Assembly (NCBI GenBank): GCA_003586115.2
Contig: QVOM02000025.1
Location: 88,343,289-88,407,288, forward strand
DNA: 64,000 nucleotides
DNA from: Salvator merianae
Lineage: Eukaryota > Chordata > Lepidosauria > Squamata > Teiidae
Direction: 5' to 3'
In this document: in pieces, positions 34,801 through 47,055 of the stretch
How positions within the stretch are numbered: the first letter of the stretch is position 1
How the letters are laid out: each line of letters begins with the position of its first letter
Notes under the pieces: model-generated
Told to the model about the DNA's origin: nothing
Databases searched by the model: none
What the model saw: only the letters and a program-made list of their open reading frames with translations
Made by a program: the position numbers and the translations under genes

Positions 34801-35437
34801 TCCTCTGTAGAGAACTATAATGGTAAAACACTGTGGAGAGCTCTGACAGAGCTCCTCAGCAGTATACCAGACTATGCTGTTTGGTTTGATGTGGTTTTTG
34901 TCTGTGAGCACACAAAAATGGCCGACTTCCACAGCCATTTCCTGTGCTTGCAGAAAAAAACCTGGGTGGAAACACTGAACTGGGGGACAAAAGTTCCCCG
35001 GTTCAGTGTCCCTTTTGCCCAAAGTGGCAACAGGTATGCAAGTAGCACATTGCTGCTGAACCAGTAACTGAACCGTGAGCGAAGATTGCTCCGAGCATGA
35101 TCTTTGCTTACAGTACAGGCTCTGCTGTTATGTGCAACCTGACTCAAGTTGTTAAAAACAACAGATCAAATTCTAGCCAAAAGCAATGCCAAGACCTCTT
35201 CACTGGCTTATTAAGGTTTTTTGGATGTATAAAACCTCCCCAAACCGTTAAACGTAATCAGGAACTTTGAAACTGCTTACCCTTCTCCACAGGCAACCAT
35301 TTTGTTTATGCTTCACTTTATGTGTGAGCCACTTCGGAATCTTATCACGGGAAGTGATATCAGTCAATCAATCACTCGATTATATTCTTTTAAAAAAAAT
35401 TGTAATCCATGACTGTGTGCAAATGTTGCTTGTAAAG

Positions 35438-35443
35438 AATAAA
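35438..35443 (+). promoter_or_regulatory. Poly(A) signal AATAAA
   Basis: AATAAA occurs within gtaaagaataaatgaac, 1.55 kb after the KY-like stop. It is the first good consensus hexamer I noticed on the coding strand after the stop. Confidence 0.5.
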
Positions 35444-35462
35444 TGAACTCATGCATACTGAA

Positions 35463-36042
35463 GTGATCCCTAACATTTTTTCACTTGCGTAACCCTTGGC
35501 GGCCCGTTTCCATAAATAGTTGCTATTATTTCAAATTTATATGTTGTAACTGTAAAGGCTTTTTCCCGCCATTATTCGATTCTTTGGCATGCCCCTAAAT
35601 GTCCTGGTTCATACCCCTGGGCGTACGCATTACCACAGGCTGGGAATCACTCTAGATCACAGTATCAGTCCACAAGATTAGATAATGTTATTTATGAACC
35701 TATCTAGTGCCATAAGGGTCACTCGGCCCTTTGGCAAAAGACTTTCGCCAACAGAAATCTACCAAGGTGTCCTCAGCAGGAAGGTGTGACCATACCTGAT
35801 TATATTCTTCCCAGCTAGATGCCCTTCTGTGAGAACTTAAAATACATTGGAAGCTTTGGACATACTCTGTGTGCACAAGTGTGTGTGTATGGGGGGCAGA
35901 CCCATGCATTTGAGCTGCGGGCTTTGTTCACACTTCGTACTTGTTGTACGAAGATTACACAGATGTTATGGAAATGTCCTCACCTTCCCCATTTCCCAGT
36001 ACCAAGCAATTGAAACTGCACACAAAATTTCCATGACTTTGG
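35463..36042. other. Intergenic, no gene recognised
   Basis: No convincing coding or repeat signal. Confidence 0.4.
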
Positions 36043-36549
36043 CCGGCTCCAGATGTTGGTTGAATATAGCGCCAACAGGTGATATTCTGGAAAAAAGCCC
36101 CTCTGAAATTACTGCTTGTGGGTTAGACAGTATAGAGGAACTGCACTGTCTGTGTGCTGATGTGAAATATCCACACATGCACAATCGTGAACACTGCGCA
36201 TGCGCAGGCATCTTTTTTTGCTCCCATGCATGCATGGTGGATGCGCACATTTGGGTATCAAAATACCTGGAAGTCCACGATCATGACCGCTGTGCACGTG
36301 TGGCCATCTTTTTCAGCCCATGTGCATGTGTGATGGACAGAACAACAATGGCGTCTCCATCTAGAAGGTAAATGATAGCGCTGTTTTGGGACAACCTGCC
36401 TTCAGAGTCTGGTTTTCCCAAAACAGGACCTCACACATTTTAAGAGGGATATAGCACAGCCATGGAGGGGTTGCCACAGATACCTGTGGCAATCCCACCA
36501 TAGTGGCGCCATAATGGCACCATATTCTCCCTGTCTGGACGGGGCCTTT
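36043..36549 (-). mobile_element. Unclassified DNA-transposon-like repeat, copy 2
   Basis: Inverted relative of 732-1172; shares gattgccaca/tgtggcaatc, gaaaaaagcccctct and ctggacggggcct end blocks. Confidence 0.55.
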
Positions 36550-37214
36550 GTGTACATTTGCTATTTCACTTCTGCTCCTTACCTAAACTTCCACAATACT
36601 TTCCCTATATTACAGGTTTGTTTTCCAAAACCTGAAGAAACACTTCATGCTCAAAACCAGTTATATTCTGTCTGTAAAGTTTATTCTGAAATGTAATGAG
36701 CCCACACAAAATAATCTCATTCCCTTTAAAATTTGCAACTGTCTGATACAATCTATGTACAATTTCTGATGAATGGGCAGCAAGTTGAGCTCCTGTGTAG
36801 CAACACAGATTACTAGTCAGGTTTTTTTCCCCCCTCCCGTTGACTGGGTAATACTAGCTGAGACATTAGATTCTCTAGCAAATTAAGGAGGGAATGGAGT
36901 AATGCCAAAACATTTACCTCTTTTTAAAGCTTTTGATATAAACCTGTGCTGAGGGGCAGCTGTATTGTATCAACTCTAAACCAGTGTAGATTGCAGAGTC
37001 TGGGCCAAAGCACATGATGGATGGCTCTGCATCATTTATACAGTGAACGGATACTTAGGAGCAGTGCAGAAGCCAAAAACAAATCACACAATCTCTCACA
37101 ATAGTGTTTGTTGATGAAGCTTCATCCTCTTCTGAAAGGCCGTCAGAGAAGGAACGAAACAGGCCCGTCTGAAGATATTCAAAGGTTTAGGTGCCATCAC
37201 TAAAAATGCCCTGC

Positions 37215-37266
<52 letters not shown>

Positions 37267-38185
37267 AGTCTTTCTATACTGCCCTTTGCCATAGTTCCCA
37301 GGTCAGTGTACAGGGCGAATAACAAAGGCAAAATATATATATATACACAGAAAATCTATAAAAGATAAAAGAAGAAAATAAATAATACACTATAACTAGA
37401 AAGGTAGAACCAAGAGAGAAAGAAGCTATTTAAATCTAAGGACTAAAATTAGATTCTAAACTTTATCTTTTTGTAATACAGTGAAACATTAGGTAACCAA
37501 ATTGTCAAATATATGATAACTGATAGCTCTTGTCCCTTTCCGTACGGGGTCAGTATCCTGATAAATAGGGATGCTAGATCACTCTCTCCACACACCAGAG
37601 CAACCTAGCAGAGTCCCCACCCCCTAGTAGTATGCTCTGTCTGCACTAGGTGGATCTATGAAGCAGGATACAGCACCAATATGGCGCCATATCCTGGCCC
37701 ACTGGTAGACTTTTATGAAATAGTCCATGAGCAGACTACTTTGGAACATCAATCTATGGAGATGGTCTGTACAGAACACTTCCATGATTCGGTGTACCAC
37801 ACCTGGCCCTGTTTTGCCTGGGCATCCAGAAATGGTCCAGGAAGTGTGCTGCTCCTTGGTACCTGACTGAAAAGGCTCTGGTCAGCAACTTTGAGGGCTA
37901 GGAACAAACCTTCCTGGCCTTTCAATCTAGGATGGAATGGACTATCCACAGTGCATACTACCCTTGCAGGAGATTATTGCTAGCCCTGACCAGCGCAGCA
38001 CGGAAATGGCCATTGTGTCTGACTGCAAGAATGTATATCCTGGAGGAGAGGGAATCCACTGCAACACAGGATGTGGGCAAGATGTGCAGAAAGGATCAGC
38101 CTTTCTTGCCAGTTTTTCATACTCTCGGTCCTCTTCCCAGATGTCTGCTCTTGCCAGTGTCTGCCAATACAGGAGGTGCGATACT
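36550..38185. other. Intergenic, no gene recognised
   Basis: Contains a (CTAT)n array and, at 37540-37940, repeat-like sequence (atatggcgccatatcctgg) that I cannot classify. Confidence 0.4.
37213..37266. repeat. (CTAT)n microsatellite
   Basis: About 13 uninterrupted CTAT units. Confidence 0.95.
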
Positions 38186-38520
38186 AGGGATGTGCACAAA
38201 CGAAATTCACATTTTTGATTAGATATCAAAGCAAAAATCTGTATTTTCGCTTCATCAGCAAATCACAATGTCAAAAAAGGGGGTTTTCTGCACTGGTTTT
38301 TGCAGTTTTCGCAACGTTTTCCCCATTGAAAATGCCCTTTTAATGGGTTAAAACAGGCATATATTTGAACAAATATTCTGCTTTTGCAAAGGAAGAAGCT
38401 GGTTCGTTTCAATTGAACTCTGAAAATGCAAAAAAGCACATTTTTTATTTGATTTGAATTTCTGTGGATGTGAAATATTCGACTGAATGTTCAAACACGA
38501 AATGGATTTTGCACATCTCT
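38186..38520 (+). mobile_element. AT-rich DNA transposon, second copy
   Basis: Starts AGGGATGTGCACAAACG and ends TTTGCACATCTCT; related to 2225-2567. Target duplication not clear here. Confidence 0.65.
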
Positions 38521-39159
38521 ACACAGTACATCTGGCGCAGTAGCAGATGACAGGAAGTGTTGTTGGTGCATTTGAAAAGCTGGAATTTCCAGGGTCCATG
38601 TAATGCGCCCTGGCAGAGTAGCACAGCTGTTGTTTTTGTGGAGTAGCACGCTGGCATATAAGATAATGCAGATGCCATCTAACTGCCTGATCCCTTTTAG
38701 AAGCCTTTATCAGTTTAGACCCTCAGAAATTCAGGTGACTTTATATTACTAACAACTTCTCGTATTTATTCTGCAACCAGAGAATTATTTATTTTGCTCT
38801 CATGGAAGCCTCCAACCATATGCTCACATTCAGGCCACAGTTCATTTCCAGAGTATCCCTTCTAATTTCATGTAACAGGGAATTTTATAAAGCACAACAC
38901 TGCTGGTGAATTCCTTTCAAGCTGGGGAACCAGTTGGTGATATTAGCATTTCTGTCTCATTGCTATTTAAGCCCATGTGAAAGTAGCTATCTGTACCTGT
39001 TACAATCTTATATTCCCAACTGCTGTAGAGACCCTTCCCAAATTCAGGCTCCTAAAATGTCGGTTCTATTACGGGCACAGTTTGCAAAACCTAGGAGTCA
39101 CCACAAAGAAGGCCTTCTTCCACATTTTGAACATCAGACTCGCAAGATCTCCAGCAGAT

Positions 39160-41200
39160 CTTAATACCTGGCAGATCTATATGGGAGAAGGAGCTCCTTC
39201 AGATATTTGGGGCCCAAGCCATTTAGGGCTTTATACATGAAAGTCATAACCTTGAACTGGGCTTGGGAGCAAATAGGTAAACAGTGCAGTTCCTTCAAGA
39301 CTGGTGTGATGTGTGTCCAGCTGGAGGCCCCTGCCAGCAGTTGAGCAGATGCTTTCTGGACTAGTTCCATCTTCTGGAACTTCTTCAAGAGTCGCCCCAT
39401 GTACAGTGTATTACTGTAGTTAACCTGGACAATACTACAGTATGGAACACCATGGCCAAGTTATCCCTGTCCAGGAAGGGTCAAACCCGGTGAACCAGTT
39501 GTAGATGAAAAGAAACCCTCCTGGCCACTGCTGCCACCTGAGCCTCAAAGGATAGCAATTGGCCAAGTATGTCAGTCACCTCTTCTGATTCAGACAGAAT
39601 GGAGAGACAGAGCAGTTGGTCATCAGGGTACTGATGACGGCTCACTCCAAGGGCCTTTTTGCACTCGTCACATTAGAACAGGATAACTGTCCTGTTCTGA
39701 TGTGGAATGGACCAGGCAGCGTGGACACTGTCTGGACTATGGCGCCCTAGACTAGAATACCAGCAGGATACCAGCATTTGCACTGCGAATGCTGGTGTCC
39801 TGCTCCTGATCTTCGCCATGACAGTGGCTGGGAAGCGTCCGGCTGCTGCCATGGTGACCAGGAATGCTGCAGATTAATGCAGGCGTGTGCAGGCGGGATC
39901 ACACAACTGTGCAGGCGCAGCTGCGGCATGCCTTGTGGCTGTGCATTCACACCCAGAAGCAGGTGCAAATGCAGCAGGCTAGGTGCTCCCAGTCAAGCTG
40001 TGGAGCACAATTTAGTGCTACACAGTTAGCCACAATTGGAAGCAGCTGTAGGCTGCTCCTAGTCACAGGGGTGGCTACACAGTGTGGACACACTTGCCTA
40101 ACGAGTGTGCAGATGGTCCCTAGGCAAGAAGTGCAAACAAACCACAAATCTCCTTAGGGGCACTCCCAGCAACTTTGTATAGAGGTTAAAGAGCACGGGA
40201 TGCAGGACTGACCTCTGGAGACACCTGGACGTGGAGTTCCAAGGTACAGAATAAAGGTGACTATGCTTCTCCAATTGAAGCTTCTATTACTTTCTGGAGT
40301 CACCCCACCATCACTGGAGGTGGTAGAAGAACCTCTGCAGAACCCCTGTAGCATAGGGCCTCCAAGTCTGAAGACGCCCCAACAAGAAACTGTGCTCAAC
40401 AGTATCAAAAGCTGCTGAGAGGTGAAGGAGAACCATCAGGGTTGCATTTCTCCTATTTCTATCCCGGCGACAATAATCCATCAGTGCCATAACCCCGTTT
40501 GAAGCCAGATTGAAATGGCCCTAGATAGTCTGTTTCCTTCAAGCGGGCTTGCAGTTGAGTTGCCACGACTCCATTAAACACATGCCCCCCCCCCAACAAA
40601 GGGTGATATAACTGGATGACAGTTATTTAACACTTCTGGATCCAGAGAGCTGTCACGGTTTCCTTAAGGGCAGCTGGCATGACCCCAGATGCAACAAGGC
40701 CTTTGCCACTGGATGCCCTCAGCTTGCTCTTCTTCATAAGGGGGCAAGTGATTGGTTGGACTTCTGCAGGCAATCTTTGCAAGCAGCCTGTTTACGTTAG
40801 ATGGGATCCCTCTTAGGTGCCCTTATCTACGTTGCAGAGTTCGTAAGCTGCCCAAATATTCCAGGCAACTATGAATATTGAGGGTTGACAGAGCATAAGG
40901 GTGAGCCTAATGGAACGCAAGTCAGGGCACACTTGGACCTACCATGGACCAGGGGTGATGACAAGGAAAGCTTCCACCATTGCTTACCACCATTGCATCC
41001 TCAAGTGACTGCATGCCAGAGCTCTTCTGAATGGCGAAGGCAGCAGTGAATTATATCGTCTTGGAAGGTTTCCTGTGACATGTTTGCAAGACAGTTACAG
41101 GAGAATATCACTCAGACTGTCTCTCACGGAATTGGACAACACAATCTGAAATAGTTCTGTAGAGGTGCCTGAGTTCGGCCTGATCATATTATTTTAGATT
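39160..41200 (-). mobile_element. L2-type LINE fragments, interrupted by a DNA element
   Basis: Minus strand codes FMYKALNGLGPKYLKELLLP and VLKELHCLPICSQAQFKVMT at 39160-39400. Further worn L2 sequence runs to 39650 and resumes after the insertion, about 40150-40900; the right limit is approximate. Confidence 0.65.
39653..40142 (+). mobile_element. hAT-like non-autonomous element inside L2
   Basis: Starts GGGCCTTTTTGCACTCGTCA and ends near gaagtgcaaacaaacc. Interior ccagcaggataccagcattt and gctgctgccatggtgacc match 3533 and 23966 copies. Confidence 0.72.
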
Positions 41201-41224
41201 GTTTTCAGCTGCAACAGTCTCAGA

Positions 41225-41710
41225 ACATACATAAAAATATAAGTGGAGCCCTGCTGGATCAGGCCAGCTTTAATCCAGCTTCCCAAATCAGACAGTGGCC
41301 CACCAATTGCTTCTGGGCACCTCAAGCAGAAGACAAAGGCGAAACTCCCTGCAAATGGCCTTTAGAGGCCTCCTGCCTGTCTCTCCAACCTGAAGGCAGT
41401 ATCTAAGCATCAATTCTAGTAACCATTGATATACCTGTCTACTATGAATTTGTCCAACCCATAAGAATATAAGAGGAGCCCTGCTGGATCAGGCCATGGC
41501 CCATCTAGTCCAGCATTCTGCTTCACACAGTGTCCCACCAATCGCTCCTGGGCATCTCAAGCAGAAGACGAAGGCAAAACCTTCACCTGCTCTTGACTCC
41601 CTGCAGGTGATCTTTAGAGACATCCCACCTGTCTCTTCAGCCTGGAGGCAGTACTTGGGCATCCATTCTAGTAGCCATTGATACATCTGTCCTCCATGAA
41701 TTTATCTAAC
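41225..41710 (-). mobile_element. Two tandem CR1-like 3' tails
   Basis: Units at about 41225-41458 and 41460-41710, each from cataa-aatataag and gagccctgctggatcaggcc onward, head to tail. Confidence 0.75.
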
Positions 41711-42439
41711 ATAAACCCTCTTATGATTCCACACAAACCCTCTTATGATTTCTGCGGGGGGGGGGGACTTCCGGCTGTGCTCAGCTGCACCAAACGCCAC
41801 TGGACTTTTCCCAGCACAAACACTGCCATAAGCTGCTTGGAGCTAGATACCAACACTGCAAAATTCAGCTCATTGCCTGTTTTGAACTGGGAAGTACACC
41901 TTTCCTAAAAGGTGCACTTCTGATTTGAAGGGCGGTTCCTCCATTCCGTGTCCAGCCCTCTGTGTCTGGACCGCAGCAGGCAGGGTGCTTCCAGTTCTCT
42001 GGCCCCAACCCCTCACAGCTCCTTGCTCCCAGCAAATCTGCTTCATTAGCACCTCCTTATCTCGGTCTGCAGCTGAGTAGCAGTCCCACGAGCGGCATTT
42101 CAAAGTTGGACTTGGCAGTTCGTCGCTCCTGTGCCAGAGATAACAAGGAGATGCACGAAATCGCGTTGCCAGAAGCCAAGGCAAGCGGCCAGTTACCTCC
42201 GGTCAGGACACTGTCCCATGTGGCCTCCCGGCTTCAAGGGAGAGGGGTTATGTGGGAACACATGCCAAGCCAGGGCTCTCTTCTCACATAGCATCCTAAT
42301 TGGCTTTATTGACAAGAAGCAGAAATCCCTCCAGCCGACATGTCAGTCTGGGAAAGCGATAATTTGAGCAAATGCTTCCCTAATGCTCCTCAGCTCCATT
42401 GTTGTCAAGTTCTACAGCTTTGCTGTGTTTTTTTTAAGC

Positions 42440-42870
42440 TCTCTTTTAAGTTCCAGGCATTCTTGGTGGTGGCCCCCAGGCTATGGAATAGGCTTGCCTC
42501 TGAGATGCATCAGGCACCCTCATTGCATGCATTCAGACGACTGGTGAAGATGCAAATCTTCACGCTGGCCTTTGGCTGACGGAATAGCATCCCCTCCCCA
42601 TGCAGGCAATGTCACTGTTTTAACTTAAGCTGCATCCAGACGCCACTTATTTAATCCACTATATTTGGATAATACAGGATAAAGCACGGATATTCAAGAA
42701 CATCCCTGCATTATTCCAGAATATCCAAACACAGCAGAATATGTAAGCGGCATCTGGATGCAGCCCTATTCGTTTCATCTGCTTTTATAATTATTTTATT
42801 GTGACCCCACCCTGAGACCTTCATGTACAGGGCAGGATAGAAATGCGAATTCAATAAACACATTAGAAAT
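42440..42870 (+). mobile_element. L2-type LINE 3' tail interrupted by a foldback element
   Basis: ggtggtggcccccaggctat to cacgctggcctttggctgac, then after the insertion ttgtgaccccaccctgagac. This is the usual L2 3' end broken at 42629-42765. Confidence 0.65.
42629..42765. mobile_element. Foldback element (gctgcatccagac family)
   Basis: Ends gctgcatccagacgccactt and gcggcatctggatgcagcc are inverted copies; closest relative 18236-18371. Confidence 0.8.
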
Positions 42871-43376
42871 ACAGGCTGCGTTAAAGTATGTCTGCTTCTC
42901 CACGCAGCGCTCGAAACATCTCAGAGGGGCATTGGAGCCTGCCTGTCTGCACAGCGCCCCACACCAAAAGGGTGTGGGAGGGGCGTGGAGGGACTTCAGT
43001 GCCCCTCCAAGTTCCCAAAACTTCATTGTGCCAAAAGCAGCTCTGAAGCTGCTTCATGCGCACTGCGCCAGACCCTCGTCATAGTGAAGTGTGCTGCATT
43101 ACTCTGCAGGCCTTCCGTACCTGCGCACAGAGGGGAGGAGGTTCAGTACGACAGCCTCAGGGGTGGGTGTAGTTAAGTCCCTTTCTGAGGCTGCCTGGAG
43201 CCTGGGGGGAAGCCCTATCTGGCCCTGGGGCCAACACTGCGGAGACATGCCCCATGTCCCTCCAGATAAATCACCACTCCTTACATCTTTCCTGTTGGCC
43301 AAAGTGCAGTAGTTGAACAGCAACCAGAGGGTGATACTCTCCCCCCCCTTATACATCTGAAGCTGCTGATTTTTGG

Positions 43377-44255
43377 CAAGCTGTTCTCTCTATTGCACAG
43401 CACTAGAACTGGGGGGCACTCTATGAAGCTGATGGGCAGGAGAATTAAGAGTCACAAGGGGAAGACCTTTTTCACCCAGAGGGTCATTGGTCTGTGGAAT
43501 TATTACCAGAAGAGGTGGTGACAGCAATCAGCCTGGATAGCTTTACGTAAGGGTTGGACAGATTCACGGAGGCTACTAGAATGGATGCCTAGGTACTACC
43601 TCCAGGGTGGAGAGACAGGCAGGATCCCTCTAAAGACCATTTGCAGGGAGTCGGGAGCAGGTGAAGGTTTTGCCTTTATCTTCTCCTTCAGAATGCCCAG
43701 AAGTAATTGGTGGGCCACTGTGTGAGACAGGATGCTGGACTGGATGGACTATGGCCTGATCTAACAGGGCTCCTCTTAATTCATGGAGGATCAGTGGCTC
43801 CTAGAATGGATGCCTAGGTACCACCTGCAGGTTTGAGAGACTGCCAGGATGCCTATAAAACCCATTTCCGGGGCTTCAAGAGCAGGTGAAGGTTTTGCCT
43901 TCGTCTTCTGCTTGAGATGCCCAGAAGCAGTTGGCGGGCCACTGTGTGTGACAGGATGCTGGACTAGATGGGCCGTGGCCTGATCCAGGAGGGCTTCTCT
44001 TAATTCACAGAGGACACATGTGTCAATGGCTATACAACAGATGCCTAGATACCTCCTTCAGGTTTGAGAGACTGGCAGGATTCCTCTAAAGGCTGTTTGC
44101 AGGGAGTTGAGAGTTGGTGACGTTTTTGCCTTTGTCTTCTGCTTGAGAATGCTTAGAAGCGATTAATGGGCCACTGTGAGAGTCAGGATGCTGGGCTAGA
44201 TGGGTTGTGACCTAATCCAGCAGGGCTCCTCTTATGATCTTATGAAAGAATCTTG
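43377..44255 (+). mobile_element. CR1-like LINE end followed by tandem 3' tails
   Basis: Worn ORF2 end (gggtcattggtctgtggaat) is followed by tail units at about 43565-43780, 43785-44010 and 44012-44245, head to tail. Confidence 0.78.
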
Positions 44256-44628
44256 GAGGCCGGTAACTATGTCAAAAAGGGAGGGAGCTTTTCAGTGATG
44301 GCCCCCAGCCCTAGAAATGCATTCTTCAGTGACGTTTGCCTCCATGACAAGACTAAGACGTTTGTCATCTTCTCCTCCTTTGATTGTTCATAAGCATTTA
44401 ACAAGACTATATTAATGGGGATCCATTCTGCTTCAGAACATGGAGTTGTTTTTTTTTTTAAAAATAGGTAGTGTATTTTGCTTGGTTTTATGCCACCTTT
44501 TTTAAAGATGTCACTGTAAGCAGGAGCAGCTGCACGTTTGTGTCAAGCTGAATTCTATCATCTCCAAAGGGGCTTCATAAACGGTGGACCTTGGAGCTTG
44601 AGAGGCAACAGGTTTTGATGGTTATAAG

Positions 44629-44742
44629 CAGCGGCGCCCAGTGGCTTTAAGTCCGGGTGTTCGCGCCCTGCACCAAATGCGCCATGGCTGTTGGCGGGGC
44701 CTCTGGGCCTCCGTACTGCCGCAGCAGGTTGCTAGGCGACCT
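44629..44742. mobile_element. Half copy of palindromic hAT-like element
   Basis: CAGCGGCGCCCAGTGGC start runs to the central gctaggcgacc and stops; the other arm is absent. Confidence 0.7.
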
Positions 44743-44990
44743 GGAAAAGCTTTGGAAACTGGGGGCTGGAGGCACTGCATTGCAGTGGTTTTACTCCTAC
44801 CTCTGGGGATAACACTGGAGATTGTCATGGGGGATTTTTCTTCACCTCCTTGGGAGTCATCCCGTAGGGTCCCTCAGGGTTTGATTCTACCCCTTTAATT
44901 TTTGCTGTCTACGTGAAGAGAAGTTCTCAGGAGATCGGGAGTGAGGTGCGATCACGGCACTCAGGAGAAGCAGGTATGATGTAGCCGACT
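44743..44990 (+). mobile_element. L2-type LINE fragment
   Basis: Worn reverse-transcriptase sequence around tgcattgcagtggttttact then tagggtccctcagggtttga (the G-V-P-Q-G box). Confidence 0.55.
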
Positions 44991-45007
44991 GCCTGGAGCT
45001 GGTAATA

Positions 45008-45797
45008 GGAACATAAAAGAACATAAGAGGAGCCTTGCTGGATCAGGCCACGGCCCATCTAGGCCAGCATCCTGTTTCACATAGTGGCCCACCAATTGCT
45101 TCTGGGCATTCTCAAGCAGAAGATAAAGGCAAAACCTTCACCTGCTCTTGACTCCCCGCAATTGGTTTTACAGACATCCTACCTGTCTTTCCAACCTGGA
45201 GGCAGTACCTAGGCATCCATTCTAGTAGCCATTGATACACCTGACCTCCATGAATCTGTCCAATCCGTTCTTAAAGCTGTCCAGGCTAATGGCTGTCACC
45301 ACCTCATCCGGTAATAAATTCCACAGACCGACGACCCTCTGAGTGAAAAGATACTTCCGCTTGTCAGTCCTAACTCTCCTACCCATCAGCTTCAGAAAGA
45401 GCCCCCTGGTCCTAGTGTTGTGTGTGAGAGAGAAAAACTTCTCTTTATCCACCTTATCCATACCGTGCATGATTTTATAAACTTCAATCAGGTCTCCTCT
45501 TAGATGCCGCTTTTCAAGGCTGAAGAGGCCAAGGCGTTGCAGCCTGATTTCATAAGGAAGGTGTTCCAACCCCTTGATCATTCTGGTTGCCCTTTTCTGC
45601 ACCTTCTCGAGTTCCACGATATCCTTTCTGAGGTGAGGTGACCAGAATTGGACACAATATTCCAAGTGTGGCTTCACCATAGATTTGTAAAGAGGCACAA
45701 TGACACTTGCCGACTTGTTTTCTATTCCCTTCCTAATTACCCCTAGCATTAATGGGCTGCATAAGGACCAATAAATTGAAGCGGAATCCAGACACAA
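45008..45797 (-). mobile_element. CR1-like LINE: open ORF2 C-terminus plus 3' tail
   Basis: An open frame from 45797 to 45222 holds the end of a non-LTR reverse-transcriptase ORF. It includes GVIRKGIENKSASVIVPLYK, VQFWSPHLRKDIVELEKVQK, LQRLGLFSLEKRHLRGDLIE and AISLDSFKNGLDRFMEV. The tail runs to about 45008. The YADD box and endonuclease are absent, so this is a 5'-truncated copy. It is the least decayed LINE in the window. Confidence 0.85.
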
Positions 45798-46620
45798 TGA
45801 AGATACTGCACATTGGGGTTCTTGAATCCATGAAGTGTGGAGACATCCTGTTCTGATGGAGTTGTTCTACCCTGGAAGAAACAGATGTACAGTTTGTGGA
45901 TACTTCCACACCTGTTACTGTCGCTGGAGGTTCAGAGTCAGTTGTGGTGAAGAGCACCTAATTCCAACTCAACTATGGACCTTTCTAGACAGGGATAGCT
46001 TGGCCACAGTGATCCATTCTCTGCTAACTTCCATCCTGGACTCAAGCAGTGTGTTCTGTGTTGGGCTACTCTTGAAGGTGGTTCAAAAGCTGCAACTGAT
46101 GCAAACCACAGTAGCAAAGCTGCTGATGGGTACTCCAGGTGGGATGCATATCAAGCTAGTTCTAAAAGAACTGCCCTGGTTGCCAATTTGTTACTGAGTC
46201 TAATTAAAGGTTCTAAAACTGACTTATGAAGTCCTAAAGAACTTGGGCTCCTTCCCATATAGACGCGTCCATCTTCTAGGTTTGGTGGGAGAGGTCCTCT
46301 TGGTAGTGCCACTTCCAACAATTAAATGTGCAAAGGCACATGAGAGGTCTTCTCTGTGGTAGCCCCCAGGCTGTAGACTGTCCTCCCTTCTAAGATGTCT
46401 ACCTCCCTCACTATATTTATTCAAACACATGGTGAATACATACCTCTTTACCCTAACCCTTTCGCTGAAGAAACAGCTTCTTCTCCCCTTTTCAGCCACT
46501 GTTCTTTGCTGCTTTAATAAGTTCACTTTTAATTGTGAATCATATTGGGTTTATTGTAACCTGCCCTGAGACTGTTGGGTGTGGTGTGGGAGAGAAATAC
46601 AAATAGTCATCTGAATTAAA
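45760..46620 (+). mobile_element. L2-type LINE 3' half
   Basis: Starts accaataaattgaagcggaa (NKLK.NP box), then gcaactgatgcaaaccacag, ctgccctggttgccaatttg and tattgtaacctgccctgaga. Multiple stops. Confidence 0.7.
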
Positions 46621-46786
46621 CTGGCCCATTTCATTCTATCTGAGTTCACTTAATCTTACAACATCTTATCTGGTACATTTCATCTCTGCTTTAACCATTT
46701 TAATGTTTGCTTGCTTCATGCTTCTCAAATTAGGCCATGATATCCCTGACTATCAAGGCAGAAGTCAAATGTTTTTATTCTCTGAG

Positions 46787-46979
46787 AAGGCATTTAGTCC
46801 ACTTTTGGGTTGAAAGAACACATCAGTAAAGTGACTAATCATTTTCTTTGCACATTATCTAACCTAAAGGTCAATTTTCTGAGTTAGATAGTGCTGAAAG
46901 AAAACATCTTATTACTTCACTGATGTGTTTTCTCCGTCTGAAAGTGAACTGAAGCTGGATTAAAGTGTGACTGGGCCCC
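46787..46979. mobile_element. Foldback repeat (tttaatccagcttcagt family)
   Basis: Inverted arms acacatcagtaaagtgacta and acttcactgatgtgtttt; ends ctgaagctggattaaagtgt. Confidence 0.75.
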
Positions 46980-47049
46980 TATTCAAGTGAGCCATTTTGC
47001 ATTCAAAAATACAGAGACACACCTAACAAAAGTCATCAGATGGATATAA

Positions 47050-47055
47050 TTTATT
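47050..47055 (-). promoter_or_regulatory. Poly(A) signal AATAAA (minus strand)
   Basis: TTTATT on the plus strand lies at the boundary between transposon-rich DNA (left) and transposon-poor DNA (right). It fits the 3' end of a minus-strand transcript. Confidence 0.4.

Larger units (their letters stand above)
33887..35462 (+). other. Probable 3' UTR of the KY-like gene
   Basis: Non-coding sequence follows the stop as far as an AATAAA. It contains a short fragment of a foldback repeat (about 34017-34075) and a full palindromic hAT-like element (34616-34800). The end is inferred from the poly(A) signal only. Confidence 0.5.

Noticed and set aside
45222..45797. Host protein-coding gene
   Set aside because: The protein is the end of a LINE reverse-transcriptase ORF and is followed by the repetitive CR1-like tail.
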